DNA of 64,000 nt. Source: Photobacterium galatheae (GTDB lineage: Bacteria; Pseudomonadota; Gammaproteobacteria; Enterobacterales; Vibrionaceae). The translations under genes and the position numbers were made by a program. The notes under the pieces are model-generated. The model was not told the origin of the DNA. It saw nothing but the letters and a program-made list of their open reading frames with translations, and made no database searches. The stretch lies in NCBI RefSeq assembly GCF_000695255.1, contig NZ_JMIB01000001.1:1-64000 (forward strand), written 5' to 3'. This document shows positions 25,623-33,671 of the stretch, in pieces; positions within the stretch are counted from its first letter, which is position 1; the number at the start of each line of letters is the position of its first letter.

Positions 25623-26543
25623 ATGCGTCAGATTCTTTGTTTCACCATGTTTGTCCTCCTCACTGTTTCCGCTGCATTTTCAAGTTCAGTCGTGGGCGAA
25701 ACGTTCAAAAGAGCTGATGGTTCGGCGATTACTTATTATCTGAAAGGTGGTGGCGGGGACAAGCTACTGGTATTGATTCAGGGTTCAGACTGCAACAGCG
25801 TTTATCACAATGACACGATCAATCTTCAATTCAGTCAGGTGATGGATGATGCAGATATTCTCACCGTGGAAAAATATGGCATTGATCAACATCTTGTCTG
25901 GCGTTCGGAAGCTGAGCGCGAAGATTGTCCGGAATCTTATCTGAAGCATGATTCGCCACAACAGCGCGTGAAAGACTACCGTGCGGTCATTCATCAGTTG
26001 ACTCAAGCCAAGCCATACCGGCATGTGGTTGCGCTGGGCGGCAGTGAAGGTGCATTGGTGGCGAACTTGCTTGGGGCTGACAGTGATCAGATTGATGCTG
26101 TCGTGGCGCTCAATGGCGGCGGACGTTTTTTCATCGATGATGTGCTCTATAACATGCAGTCGCAAATGCCGCCGGACGCTTACCCGGAAGCGGAAGCCGG
26201 TTTTCGGCAGTTTGCGCTGTCTGTAATACAGAATGATGCCATGAATATCACCGTGAGCGGACATGGTTTCCCGTGGTGGAAAACCATGCTGACCCTGGAT
26301 CAGCAATCTGTGCTGGCGAAAGTGACAGTGCCTTTGCTGCTGATTCAGGCAGAGCAGGACATCAATGTTGATCCCGATTCTTTTACAGTCATGGTGAATG
26401 CATTGAAAGACACTCGGCCAAATCTTCAGTCACGCACTTATGCCAGCCTAGATCACCGGTTTCAGGATCAGGCAGGGCAGAGCCATACGGAACGGGTTGT
26501 TCAGGATGTCAGGCAATGGCTGATGACAACCCTGCGCGAATAA
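25623..26543 (+). CDS. Secreted alpha/beta hydrolase
   Basis: A 306-residue protein with a clear signal peptide (MRQILCFTMFVLLTVSAAFSSS), so probably periplasmic. The alpha/beta-hydrolase nucleophile elbow G-G-S-E-G is near residue 142, and a late acid/His pair is plausible in LIQAEQDINVDPDSF and SLDHRF. ATG 25623 follows GGGAGA. It sits in the acetyltransferase-rich run. The substrate cannot be deduced. Confidence 0.8.
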   Translation: MRQILCFTMFVLLTVSAAFSSSVVGETFKRADGSAITYYLKGGGGDKLLVLIQGSDCNSVYHNDTINLQFSQVMDDADILTVEKYGIDQHLVWRSEAEREDCPESYLKHDSPQQRVKDYRAVIHQLTQAKPYRHVVALGGSEGALVANLLGADSDQIDAVVALNGGGRFFIDDVLYNMQSQMPPDAYPEAEAGFRQFALSVIQNDAMNITVSGHGFPWWKTMLTLDQQSVLAKVTVPLLLIQAEQDINVDPDSFTVMVNALKDTRPNLQSRTYASLDHRFQDQAGQSHTERVVQDVRQWLMTTLRE

Positions 26544-26563
26544 ACAATCTCACTGGTTAACAA

Positions 26564-27019
26564 ATGGAAATTGTGAAGTATGCAGCCGAGCATAAAAATG
26601 ATTGTGTTCTGGCATTCAAAAGTAATCTGGATAAATTTTTTGCAGCCGCTGAACTGGATGAATTTATAACGTTTCTGGAGACTCAGGCGCTGAGTTCGCC
26701 GTATTTCGTGTTGATTGAGGAAGGGCGGGTCATTGGCTGTGGTGGTCTCAGTGTTTATCAGGGCATCAGCTATCTATGCTGGGGACTGGTGCATCGGGCA
26801 TATCATCGTCGTGGTCTGGGCGCTTTACTGACCGAATACCGGTTAGACTGGATCCGCGCTGAAAACTTATCTGATCGCGTGAAAATTGAAACCTCTCAAC
26901 ATACCCAAGGCTTTTATGCCCGGTACGGTTTTGATGTGACAAATGTCGTTCACAACGGTTTCGGCGAAGGGATCGATCAGGTCACCATGGTGCTGGATTT
27001 ATCTTCGGAGCACGCTTGA
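26564..27019 (+). CDS. GNAT-family N-acetyltransferase
   Basis: A 151-residue protein. Motif A is LVHRAYHRRGLGALLTEYRL and is followed by a HTQGFYARYGFDVTNVV segment. An aromatic GISYLCWGLVH strand lies before motif A. It begins 20 bases after the hydrolase stop; spacing suggests one transcript from 25.2 to about 28.6 kb. Substrate unknown. Confidence 0.87.
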   Translation: MEIVKYAAEHKNDCVLAFKSNLDKFFAAAELDEFITFLETQALSSPYFVLIEEGRVIGCGGLSVYQGISYLCWGLVHRAYHRRGLGALLTEYRLDWIRAENLSDRVKIETSQHTQGFYARYGFDVTNVVHNGFGEGIDQVTMVLDLSSEHA

Positions 27020-27059
27020 ACTGATTTTTGAAATTCATTTTATGGAAAGGAGATTCACC

Positions 27060-27569
27060 GTGACGCTTCCCTCGCAATCCGGGATTCATTCCCTTTCGAA
27101 AGACGCTTATTTCTTTGACAGCTATTCGACGACCATCCCTTATCGCAACCAGTCAGCGCTTGATGTGTATTTTGTACTCGTCAAAGAGACACCATCCTGG
27201 GTGAATCGGTTAATGGCTTTACGCAATCAAATTGTCAGTTATCTGGGGCTGAAAAATCTGGGCCATATGGCCGACATTGATGTCCATAAACCCAGTACTG
27301 CGTATCAGGTCGGCGACAAAGTGGGAATATTCTCTATTTATGCCGTTTCTCATCAAGAAATTATTTTAGAGGATCGGGATAAGCACCTGGATGTCAGAGT
27401 GTCTTTCTTCGTTGAGCCAGACGGAGAGACAGCCACAGTGCATGCCAGTACGGTCGTGCAAGTGAAAAACTGGCTCGGTAAGCTGTATATGTTTTTTGTC
27501 GCGCCAGTGCATAAAGTCATTGTGCCGACGTCTCTCAAAAAACTGCAATACGCAGAAAACCAGCGGTAA
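27060..27569 (+). CDS. DUF2867 family protein
   Basis: A 169-residue protein. The GTG start at 27060 has a strong AAAGGAG site seven bases upstream; an earlier ATG at 27042 does not. The composition fits DUF2867: an early aromatic region (FFDSYSTTIPYRNQSALDVYF), a W-V-N-R-L motif, and later LDVRVSFFVEP and a C-terminal hydrophobic stretch FFVAPVHKVIVPTSLKKL that is likely a polyketide-cyclase-like helix. No function is established. Confidence 0.75.
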   Translation: MTLPSQSGIHSLSKDAYFFDSYSTTIPYRNQSALDVYFVLVKETPSWVNRLMALRNQIVSYLGLKNLGHMADIDVHKPSTAYQVGDKVGIFSIYAVSHQEIILEDRDKHLDVRVSFFVEPDGETATVHASTVVQVKNWLGKLYMFFVAPVHKVIVPTSLKKLQYAENQR

Positions 27570-27579
27570 AGAGAACTGT

Positions 27580-28026
27580 ATGAATGTCCATTTATTAGAA
27601 ACGCATGACTGTGAGAAACACTCGGATTTATCTTCTGTGCTGGATGTGTTGCTGCAACTCCGGCCGCAGTACGACCGGGCATCGCTGCTGGCGCAGATTC
27701 AAACACAGCAGGCGCAGGGCTATCAGGTTGTTTACGTGAAATCCGGCGATCAGGTGCTGGGTGTCGCGGGCTTTGTCGTTACTGAAAAGCTGGCCTGGGG
27801 CAAGGCGATTTATGTCGATGATTTGGTGACGGATCAGCATCACCGCAGTCAGGGCGTCGGTGACTGTCTCATTCAATGGCTGAAAGATTATGGTCAGGCG
27901 CAGGGGTGCAGGCAACTGCATTTAGACTCTGGTGTTCAGCGCTTTGCAGCGCACCGTTTTTATCTGCGTCAGGGCTTTAATATCGCCAGTCATCATTTCT
28001 CGATCACCGATATTGAAAGTGAATGA
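27580..28026 (+). CDS. GNAT-family N-acetyltransferase
   Basis: A 148-residue protein. The acetyl-CoA loop is VTDQHHRSQGVGDCLIQWL and the C-terminal motif FAAHRFYLRQGFNIASHHF. It begins 10 bases after the DUF2867 gene, and its stop overlaps the ATG of the next acetyltransferase (ATGATGA at 28023), so the two are translationally coupled. Substrate unknown. Confidence 0.88.
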   Translation: MNVHLLETHDCEKHSDLSSVLDVLLQLRPQYDRASLLAQIQTQQAQGYQVVYVKSGDQVLGVAGFVVTEKLAWGKAIYVDDLVTDQHHRSQGVGDCLIQWLKDYGQAQGCRQLHLDSGVQRFAAHRFYLRQGFNIASHHFSITDIESE

Positions 28027-28568
28027 TGACGCATCTTCGTGAAAAAATGCCAGAGCAGGCGCAGTCTGTGAAAATTTCACCATTGCGACCGGAGCATACT
28101 GAAGCGCTGTTTGTATTTGAACAGGAAAATCGTGACTGGTTTGAACAATCTGTACCTGCGCGGCCACAGCGTTACCATGAATTGGTGACTTTCCGTGCCG
28201 TCATTGATGAATTATTGCAAGCGCAGGCACAAGGTGATTGTTTGTTATTCGTGCTGGAAGAAAACGACTGCATTGTTGGCCGGGCGAATCTTGTCGATAT
28301 TTCTGCATCAGGGGCTGAAATCGGATACCGGATCGGGCAATCGTATGCGGGACAGGGGCTGGCAACCTTGGCTGTGAAGCATCTGTTGCAGGTCGCGAAG
28401 CAGGATTTCAACCTCGAAAAGGTTGTGGCGAGCACAACGATGAATAACTTGGCATCCAGACGTGTGCTAGAGAAGTCAGGGTTTGGGGTCACCAAAGAAG
28501 AGACAGATGCTGTGGTGTTGAACAACGAACCCCTAACCATGCTTCACTTCGAATGCGATCTGGCTTGA
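28023..28568 (+). CDS. GNAT-family N-acetyltransferase, RimJ/RimL type
   Basis: A 181-residue RimJ/RimL-like acetyltransferase (Acetyltransf_3). Visible are EIGYRIGQSYAGQGLATLAVKHL as motif A and MNNLASRRVLEKSGFGVTKEE. This subgroup includes ribosomal protein N-terminal acetyltransferases and many paralogues of unknown substrate. It is the last gene of the local operon, followed by a strong terminator. Confidence 0.9.
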   Translation: MMTHLREKMPEQAQSVKISPLRPEHTEALFVFEQENRDWFEQSVPARPQRYHELVTFRAVIDELLQAQAQGDCLLFVLEENDCIVGRANLVDISASGAEIGYRIGQSYAGQGLATLAVKHLLQVAKQDFNLEKVVASTTMNNLASRRVLEKSGFGVTKEETDAVVLNNEPLTMLHFECDLA

Positions 28569-28620
28569 ATACAAAGCTTAGATGCTTCACTTGAAATATA
28601 GCCAGCCGCAGGACAGTGAT

Positions 28621-28650
28621 AAAAACGGAAGATGACTCTTCCGTTTTTTA
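28621..28650. terminator. Bidirectional rho-independent terminator
   Basis: AAAAACGGAAGA (28621-28632) pairs perfectly with TCTTCCGTTTTT (28637-28648), giving A and T tracts on both sides. It lies between the convergent acetyltransferase and peroxiredoxin genes. Confidence 0.93.
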
Positions 28651-28666
28651 ATGCAGTCGGATTGAA

Positions 28667-29140
28667 TTACAGCAGTTCGAGCAGTTTTTCTGCTTTACTG
28701 ACTTCAAATTCTTTCGGTGCTTCAATATTCAGCCGGGTCACCACACCATCGTCGAGCAGCATGGCATAACGTTGTGAACGCACGCCCCCAAATTTCTCGG
28801 TATCCATTTCCAGTCCAAGTGCTTTGGTAAAGCTGCCATCACCGTCGGCCAGCATCATGATTTCAGATGCATTCTGTGCTTCGCCCCAGGCTTGCATCAC
28901 AAAAGCATCGTTCACAGAAACACAGGCAATCAGATCAACGCCTTTGGCTTTCAACTGGTCGGCATGGACCACATAACCTGGCAGGTGAGACTCAGAACAA
29001 GTCGGTGTAAATGCGCCCGGTACGGCAAACAAAATGGCTTTTTTGCCGGCGAACAGCTCGGTGACATCATGATTGACCATGCCGTCTTTGGTCAGTTCAC
29101 TGAGCGTGGCATTCGGGAGTTTCTGGCCTTGCTGGATCAT
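28667..29140 (-). CDS. Peroxiredoxin (Prx5 type)
   Basis: A 157-residue thiol peroxidase. The catalytic motif P-G-A-F-T-P-T-C-S is near residue 40 with the peroxidatic Cys, and the family continues with HLPGYV and VNDAFVMQAW, both typical of the Prx5/AHP1 group that reduces hydroperoxides with glutathione or glutaredoxin. No C-terminal glutaredoxin domain is fused. The start is ATG 29140, with AAGGAAAT five bases upstream; an earlier in-frame ATG has none. Confidence 0.93.
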   Translation of the reverse strand: MIQQGQKLPNATLSELTKDGMVNHDVTELFAGKKAILFAVPGAFTPTCSESHLPGYVVHADQLKAKGVDLIACVSVNDAFVMQAWGEAQNASEIMMLADGDGSFTKALGLEMDTEKFGGVRSQRYAMLLDDGVVTRLNIEAPKEFEVSKAEKLLELL

Positions 29141-29290
29141 GTTTGATTTCCTTTCTTCATCAATGAGATTCAATTCAGTCTAGTCTGATTTCGCAGCAAG
29201 AAACACAGAAAAAAGATAGGGTTATCTGGTTAACTTCATCTGCCGGGCTGGCATAATACGGAAGATACTGAAAAAGAGACGGATGTAAAC

Positions 29291-29926
29291 ATGAAAGGAT
29301 ATCAGGCTTTCCTCTTTGATATGGATGGCACGCTGGTGGACTCAGAGCCATTGAAAGGCTTGGCCTTGGCTTTAGCCTGTCAAGATTTTGGGGCGTCAGT
29401 GGAAGCGGTGATCTATCAGGGTGTGATGGGAGAGAACTGGCAAACGGTGACGGGACATTTCTTTAGACATGCGGGAATTTCACCGGATTTAGACGAATTT
29501 AATCAGCATTTTCGAACGTATTATGAAGCTTTGCTGACCGACCGGGTTTCTCTGAATCCCGGTGCCAGAGATTTTATTCACGCATTAAAAGCAGCCGGGA
29601 AGCAGTGTGCCATTGTCAGTTCTGCAGCAACCTGGATGGTTGAGCAGATTCTGGATGATTTGCAGCTCAATGGTTTGTTTGATTTGGTGATCACACAAGA
29701 ACATGTTTCTCAACATAAACCAGACCCGGAAGCCTATGTGCTGGCACTGAGCCGGTTGAATCTGTCGCCTCATCAGGCACTGATTTTTGAAGATTCTGAA
29801 GCGGGTGTCATCGCTGGCGTCAAAAGTGGATGTGAGGTGATCGCATTTTCACATGCATTCAACGGCAAGAATGATTTGAGTCAGGCCAGCCGAATCATTT
29901 CGAGTTATGAAGACCTGCGTCTTTGA
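29291..29926 (+). CDS. HAD-superfamily phosphatase/phosphomutase (beta-PGM-like)
   Basis: A 211-residue hydrolase. Motif I is F-D-M-D-G-T-L-V-D-S (residues 9-18), motif II VSSAAT, motif III Lys in HKPDPEAY and motif IV FEDSEAG. The cap follows motif I, as in subfamily IA (phosphoglycolate phosphatase, beta-phosphoglucomutase). These dephosphorylate or isomerise small sugar phosphates. The context gives no substrate. Confidence 0.9.
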   Translation: MKGYQAFLFDMDGTLVDSEPLKGLALALACQDFGASVEAVIYQGVMGENWQTVTGHFFRHAGISPDLDEFNQHFRTYYEALLTDRVSLNPGARDFIHALKAAGKQCAIVSSAATWMVEQILDDLQLNGLFDLVITQEHVSQHKPDPEAYVLALSRLNLSPHQALIFEDSEAGVIAGVKSGCEVIAFSHAFNGKNDLSQASRIISSYEDLRL

Positions 29927-29956
29927 ATGTTTTCCTGCAATGAAAAGTAAAGTGTT

Positions 29957-30502
29957 ATGAAAATGATTGTCACCCCAAGAACCACATTAGAAATTTTACC
30001 GGCCGAAGACGCAGCGTTGCTGCTGGCTTATTACCAGGAGAATCAGGCCCATTTAGCGCCATGGGAACCGATTCGGGACGAAAATTATCTGACCTTACCG
30101 AACTGGCAGACGCAGTTAGCGCATGCGCAAGCGGCCTTTGACGCAGGCAGTGAATACCGCTTTGTCGCGCTGAATCATTCACGGACCGAGGTGGTGGGCG
30201 TCTGCAATTTTACCGGGGTGGCAAGAGGGCCATTTCAGGCATGCTATCTGGGTTATTCGATTGCGAAAAAATATGAAGGTCAGGGGTTGATGCAGGACAT
30301 TCTGGAAGCTGCCCTTGATTATATGTTCCATGAAGTGGGTTTGAACCGGGTCATGGCTAATTACATGCCCGCCAATGAACGCAGTGGACATGTGTTAGAA
30401 AAACTGGGATTTGAAAAAGAAGGTTACGCCAGACGATATCTGAAGATTGCCGGGCAATGGGAAGATCATGTCCTGACGGCCAGAGTGAAAGCAGATAAGT
30501 AA
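29957..30502 (+). CDS. GNAT-family acetyltransferase, RimJ-like
   Basis: A 181-residue Acetyltransf_3 protein closely resembling ribosomal-protein-alanine N-acetyltransferase RimJ: HLAPWEPIRDE near residue 32, YLGYSIAKKYEGQGLMQDILEAAL as motif A, and VGLNRVMANYMPANERSGHVLEKLGFEKEG. RimJ acetylates the N-terminus of S5. Because several paralogues lie close by, the assignment to RimJ itself is uncertain. Confidence 0.9.
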   Translation: MKMIVTPRTTLEILPAEDAALLLAYYQENQAHLAPWEPIRDENYLTLPNWQTQLAHAQAAFDAGSEYRFVALNHSRTEVVGVCNFTGVARGPFQACYLGYSIAKKYEGQGLMQDILEAALDYMFHEVGLNRVMANYMPANERSGHVLEKLGFEKEGYARRYLKIAGQWEDHVLTARVKADK

Positions 30503-30558
30503 ATACTCGCTTTTGAATAACAGCAGACAGAAATTGTGGCTCTTTCAAGGAGGAAAAC

Positions 30559-31002
30559 ATGCAGGATTATGCAATCAGTACCGATCAATCCCGGTTGGAT
30601 TTTCGGGTCATTCACGGTTTTCTGGCCAACAGCTATTGGGCGAAAAATATTCCGGAAACCGTGATGAAAAAAGCTATTGAACATTCCCTCTGTTTCGGGA
30701 TTTATCACGTCACTGGGGAACAGGTCGGTTTTGCCCGGTTGATCACGGACAAAGCGACCTTCGCATATTTAGCGGATGTGTTTATCAGTGATGCGCACCG
30801 AGGCAAGGGACTCAGTAAAAAGCTCATGGACGACATCGTTCGTCATCCTGATTTACAGGGGCTCCGACGGATGGTGCTGGCAACCCGCGATGCACACGGC
30901 CTTTATGCACAATACGGCTTCCGGCCGATTCAGCATCCGGACAGTTTTATGGAAATCTGGCAGCCGAATGTGTATCAGACTGCGGGGCAGGCATCCATGT
31001 GA
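30559..31002 (+). CDS. GNAT-family N-acetyltransferase
   Basis: A 147-residue protein with a strong AAGGAGGAAAAC site. The acetyl-CoA loop is VFISDAHRGKGLSKKLMDDI and the sequence resembles the subgroup with SYWAKNIPETVMKKAIEHSLCFGIY at the N-terminus, often annotated as GNAT/YitH-type. Substrate unknown. It is the sixth of seven GNATs between 24.7 and 31.5 kb. Confidence 0.9.
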   Translation: MQDYAISTDQSRLDFRVIHGFLANSYWAKNIPETVMKKAIEHSLCFGIYHVTGEQVGFARLITDKATFAYLADVFISDAHRGKGLSKKLMDDIVRHPDLQGLRRMVLATRDAHGLYAQYGFRPIQHPDSFMEIWQPNVYQTAGQASM

Positions 31003-31060
31003 TGCAGATGGTGGCGGTATGTGCGAAGCCGCGCCATTCACGATTTGGGATGAGGAAAAT

Positions 31061-31516
31061 ATGGATATTCACTTGAGCGCGGTGTCAGAAGATGAATTTG
31101 ACGCACTCTTTTCTGTCGTCAAACAAAGTCTGTATGTTTATGTTGATTCAGTGTTTGGCTGGGATGATGATTTTCAGCGCCATCGCTTGAAAACAGACTA
31201 TGAACCGAATTGGTTTTACTGGATTGAAGTTGCTGCTGAACGCGTTGGCTTACTCTGTTTTAAGCCGTACGCATGTGCCTACCATATTCATTTGCTGATT
31301 GTGCTGCCCGAATTTCAAAATCAGCAAATTGGTAAAGCGATGATGTATGAACTTCATCATCGGGCTCATCGTGAAAACCGAAGCCGCGTGACATTATCCA
31401 GCTTTGCCTGTAATACAAATGCCATCCGTTTTTACCAGTCATTAGGTTATCAGGTCGAAGCGCGCGATGAGCATTTCTTCTCTCTGGCGTTTAGCCTTGC
31501 TGATTTTCAGGCATAA
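31061..31516 (+). CDS. GNAT-family N-acetyltransferase
   Basis: A 151-residue protein; ATG 31061 follows TGAGGAAAAT, and the longer open frame upstream overlaps the preceding gene. The motif A region is LLIVLPEFQNQQIGKAMMYELHHRA, in which the usual R-x-x-G-x-G is Q-N-Q-Q-I-G-K. The protein ends with TNAIRFYQSLGYQVEARDEHFF. Substrate unknown. A repeat-rich gap follows. Confidence 0.87.
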   Translation: MDIHLSAVSEDEFDALFSVVKQSLYVYVDSVFGWDDDFQRHRLKTDYEPNWFYWIEVAAERVGLLCFKPYACAYHIHLLIVLPEFQNQQIGKAMMYELHHRAHRENRSRVTLSSFACNTNAIRFYQSLGYQVEARDEHFFSLAFSLADFQA

Positions 31517-31553
31517 CCGAAGGCATTTGATATCCCGTTTCTTTTTGTTATCC

Positions 31554-31588
31554 CTTTTGTCTTTTGTCTTTTGTCTTTTGTCTTTTGT
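31554..31588. repeat. Tandem heptamer array CTTTTGT x5
   Basis: Five perfect copies of CTTTTGT run from 31554 to 31588, just after the last acetyltransferase and at the left edge of dispersed element B2. Arrays like this can change copy number by slippage. Confidence 0.95.
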
Positions 31589-31720
31589 CATCCTCGTGAA
31601 GGTGGGGAGCAAGTGACTTTTCAGGATAAATTGTGCGGAAGATGAGGGGGGGGAAATGAACCTGACAGATTGCTTTCATCTCGTGCTCTGTGGATTCCCG
31701 CCTTCGCGGGAATGACGATA
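31587..31720. repeat. Palindromic dispersed element, copy B2
   Basis: It shares blocks GTGACTTTTCAGGATAAATTG, TTTCATCTCGTGCTC and GTGGATTCCCG with 12671-12790, and ends with the perfect palindrome ATTCCCGC-CTTC-GCGGGAAT (31694-31713). The remaining gap to 32044 holds only a terminator-like hairpin and the promoter of the lipoprotein gene. Confidence 0.7.
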
Positions 31721-31811
31721 ATCAATTGATTTTAAATAAAAAGTGTTCGATTTTTATTAAAGGGCTGGTGCGGGAGAGACAGAATTCGAAGTCAGCGCCT
31801 TCGTTCTACAG

Positions 31812-31845
31812 AAAAATCAGGTGGCTTGGTTGAAGCCTGATTTTT
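31812..31845. terminator. Terminator-like hairpin
   Basis: AAAAATCAGG (31812-31821) and CCTGATTTTT (31836-31845) form a perfect 10-bp stem with A and T tracts at both ends. It would terminate transcripts from either side. Confidence 0.8.
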
Positions 31846-32044
31846 ATTCATTCTTCAACTGCATACGCCCCCCTCAGCATGTGTCCCGGTATCTGTTTGT
31901 ATTATCGAATGGGATGCATATTTTATTATTGTTGTAATCCAAAAGGTCGCTTTATTTGTTCGTTGGAAAATCCCATTTTCCTTTGAGTCATTCCTTCAAT
32001 GCTTGAGAGGAATGCCAGCGTTTGATTTTCAGGAGAAACAGCGG

Positions 32045-32677
32045 ATGGATTGGTTTCGACGTAGTGTTGTGATGCTTTTAATTGTCACCCTGACAGGATG
32101 CAGTGGCCCACTCAGAACAGGGCTTTGGAAAGAACCTTATTACGATGAAACTATTTCAGGGTTTTATCTGAATCCGAAAGAAGGTGTGCTGCTGATTTCA
32201 GGGGAAAAATACAGCTATATCATTCAATGCGAAAGCTTACTCTGTGATTATGCGCAAGCGAGTCGTCAGTTGGAAATGAAGACCTCATTTTGGGGTTTAA
32301 CGCTCAATCCGGAAGGTATGGTTCAAGGTAGTGTATCTTTTGAACCTGATGTGGATCTCTCACGGCCAATTGATCCTGTCCTGGAAAAAAAATATAGGGA
32401 TATGAGGCTGCTTTGGATAAAGCATGGTTCTCTCGTGGAGAATCGTCTGGATTTTTCGTTTGCAGCAAAACGATATGAAGTGGAAGGGAAATTGCCTTTC
32501 CAAGTGTTGGAAACTCCGCTGAATATAAAAATCAAGACATTCGACACCAATTTAGAAAAAGTCGGTAAGATGGTTGTGACTCCTGTTGCGATTGTTTTAG
32601 ATGGCGTTTATTTTGTCTCACTGACTTCTTTGTTCCTTCTCTTAATTGCAACTGGAAGTAACTTTAGTGTGCGTTAA
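32045..32677 (+). CDS. Lipoprotein of unknown function with C-terminal membrane helix
   Basis: A 210-residue protein; ATG 32045 has AGGAGAAACAG upstream. The N-terminus is a lipoprotein signal with lipobox L-T-G-C (residues about 14-17). A mostly beta-strand-like soluble domain follows, and a hydrophobic stretch (VVTPVAIVLDGVYFVSLTSLFLLLIA) lies near the C-terminus. I do not recognise a family. A lipidated N-terminus with a C-terminal membrane segment is unusual and suggests an inner membrane assembly. Confidence 0.72.
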   Translation: MDWFRRSVVMLLIVTLTGCSGPLRTGLWKEPYYDETISGFYLNPKEGVLLISGEKYSYIIQCESLLCDYAQASRQLEMKTSFWGLTLNPEGMVQGSVSFEPDVDLSRPIDPVLEKKYRDMRLLWIKHGSLVENRLDFSFAAKRYEVEGKLPFQVLETPLNIKIKTFDTNLEKVGKMVVTPVAIVLDGVYFVSLTSLFLLLIATGSNFSVR

Positions 32678-32822
32678 TACCTTATTTTTCTGCGTGTCAA
32701 TCGCGAAGTGCGTTTTACATTGTTTCTACTCATCCAGCTATGCGTGACGTGAGTATGGCATGGTTGAATTTAAGTTCGAGTGAAAGCTTTATTTTTGGGC
32801 CAGTTAACTGAGGAAAATCATA

Positions 32823-33593
32823 ATGACATTAAAAAAAGTTCCGAACGATCATCGCGATGCTGTGACCGTGTGTCTGACCTATGTGGCAGAAAACGTGACC
32901 TCGTTTGATGACATTTTTATGTATCGACAACAACTTCAGGAAACCTATAAAAACCACACTATCCTGATTACCCTCGATGATTATCATCAGGCACGTTACA
33001 CATCCATGCATCGAACAAATTCATCTGATTTAGATGATTATGAAGCGCTGGCGGAGCAGTTCGATGTCCATTCCGATGAAGATTATGAAAATCTGTCCCT
33101 TGATTTGAAATTTAAAATTCGGGAAATCAACTTCAAGAAAGCATTTATTTCAGAACACAGTGAATTTGAGTCGTACTGGTTGGAATATGAAAAATATCCT
33201 TTCTTCAAGCAAGCAAATCTCAATCCCATTGAGGTTTTAGATAAAGATATTTTCTTTCTTATCGTGCCGGTCGATGACACTCCTCTGGCTTTAACTGCTT
33301 TGCCAAACGGGTATTTTGGTTGTGATATGGAGCCAAATGACATTTATGAAATGTCTGAGCATTTGCGGAAGATTTATGGCTTCGAGTTTTACGGGATTGG
33401 CGCATCGCTGCTCTGCTATCAAAAAACAAAACCATTAAATCACACGGAAGCGAATCATCTCATTGATCATTTCTTCACCATCACCAGCATGGAAGATGAT
33501 GAAATTGAATACACGGAAGATCCCGGTATCAGAAAAGAGCTGCAAGACATGATTCTGAACCGTGATTATTTGTTTCTGATTTACACGGAATAA
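32823..33593 (+). CDS. Acidic hypothetical protein
   Basis: A 256-residue soluble protein, ATG 32823, with AGGAAAATCATA upstream. It is rich in Asp, Glu, Tyr and Phe (SDEDYENLSLDLKF, SMEDDEIEYTEDPG) and has no signal peptide or membrane segment. The repeated hydrophobic strands (ILITLDDYHQARY, IFFLIVPVDDTPL, YLFLIYTE) suggest an alpha/beta fold, similar in flavour to immunity or SMI1-like proteins, but I cannot assign a family. No toxin gene is adjacent. It converges with the ABC operon. Confidence 0.65.
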   Translation: MTLKKVPNDHRDAVTVCLTYVAENVTSFDDIFMYRQQLQETYKNHTILITLDDYHQARYTSMHRTNSSDLDDYEALAEQFDVHSDEDYENLSLDLKFKIREINFKKAFISEHSEFESYWLEYEKYPFFKQANLNPIEVLDKDIFFLIVPVDDTPLALTALPNGYFGCDMEPNDIYEMSEHLRKIYGFEFYGIGASLLCYQKTKPLNHTEANHLIDHFFTITSMEDDEIEYTEDPGIRKELQDMILNRDYLFLIYTE

Positions 33594-33631
33594 AGGCTGG
33601 GAGTGATTCCACAGACATGAACTCAAAATAT

Positions 33632-33660
33632 CAAGGGAGGCATCGCCTCCCTTGCTCTTT
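33632..33660. terminator. Terminator between convergent genes
   Basis: CAAGGGAGGC (33632-33641) and GCCTCCCTTG (33645-33654) form a perfect 10-bp stem with a 3-base loop. The T-rich side favours termination of the minus-strand ABC transporter operon. Confidence 0.8.
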
Positions 33661-33671
33661 CCGTTCCCTTC

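Noticed and set aside
24729..31516. Integron cassette array formed by the GNAT run
   Set aside because: No attC-like sites between the genes; spacing is short with overlapping stops and starts, as in operons.
31554..31588. Possible CRISPR array at the heptamer repeats
   Set aside because: Units are 7 bases with no spacers; these are simple tandem repeats.
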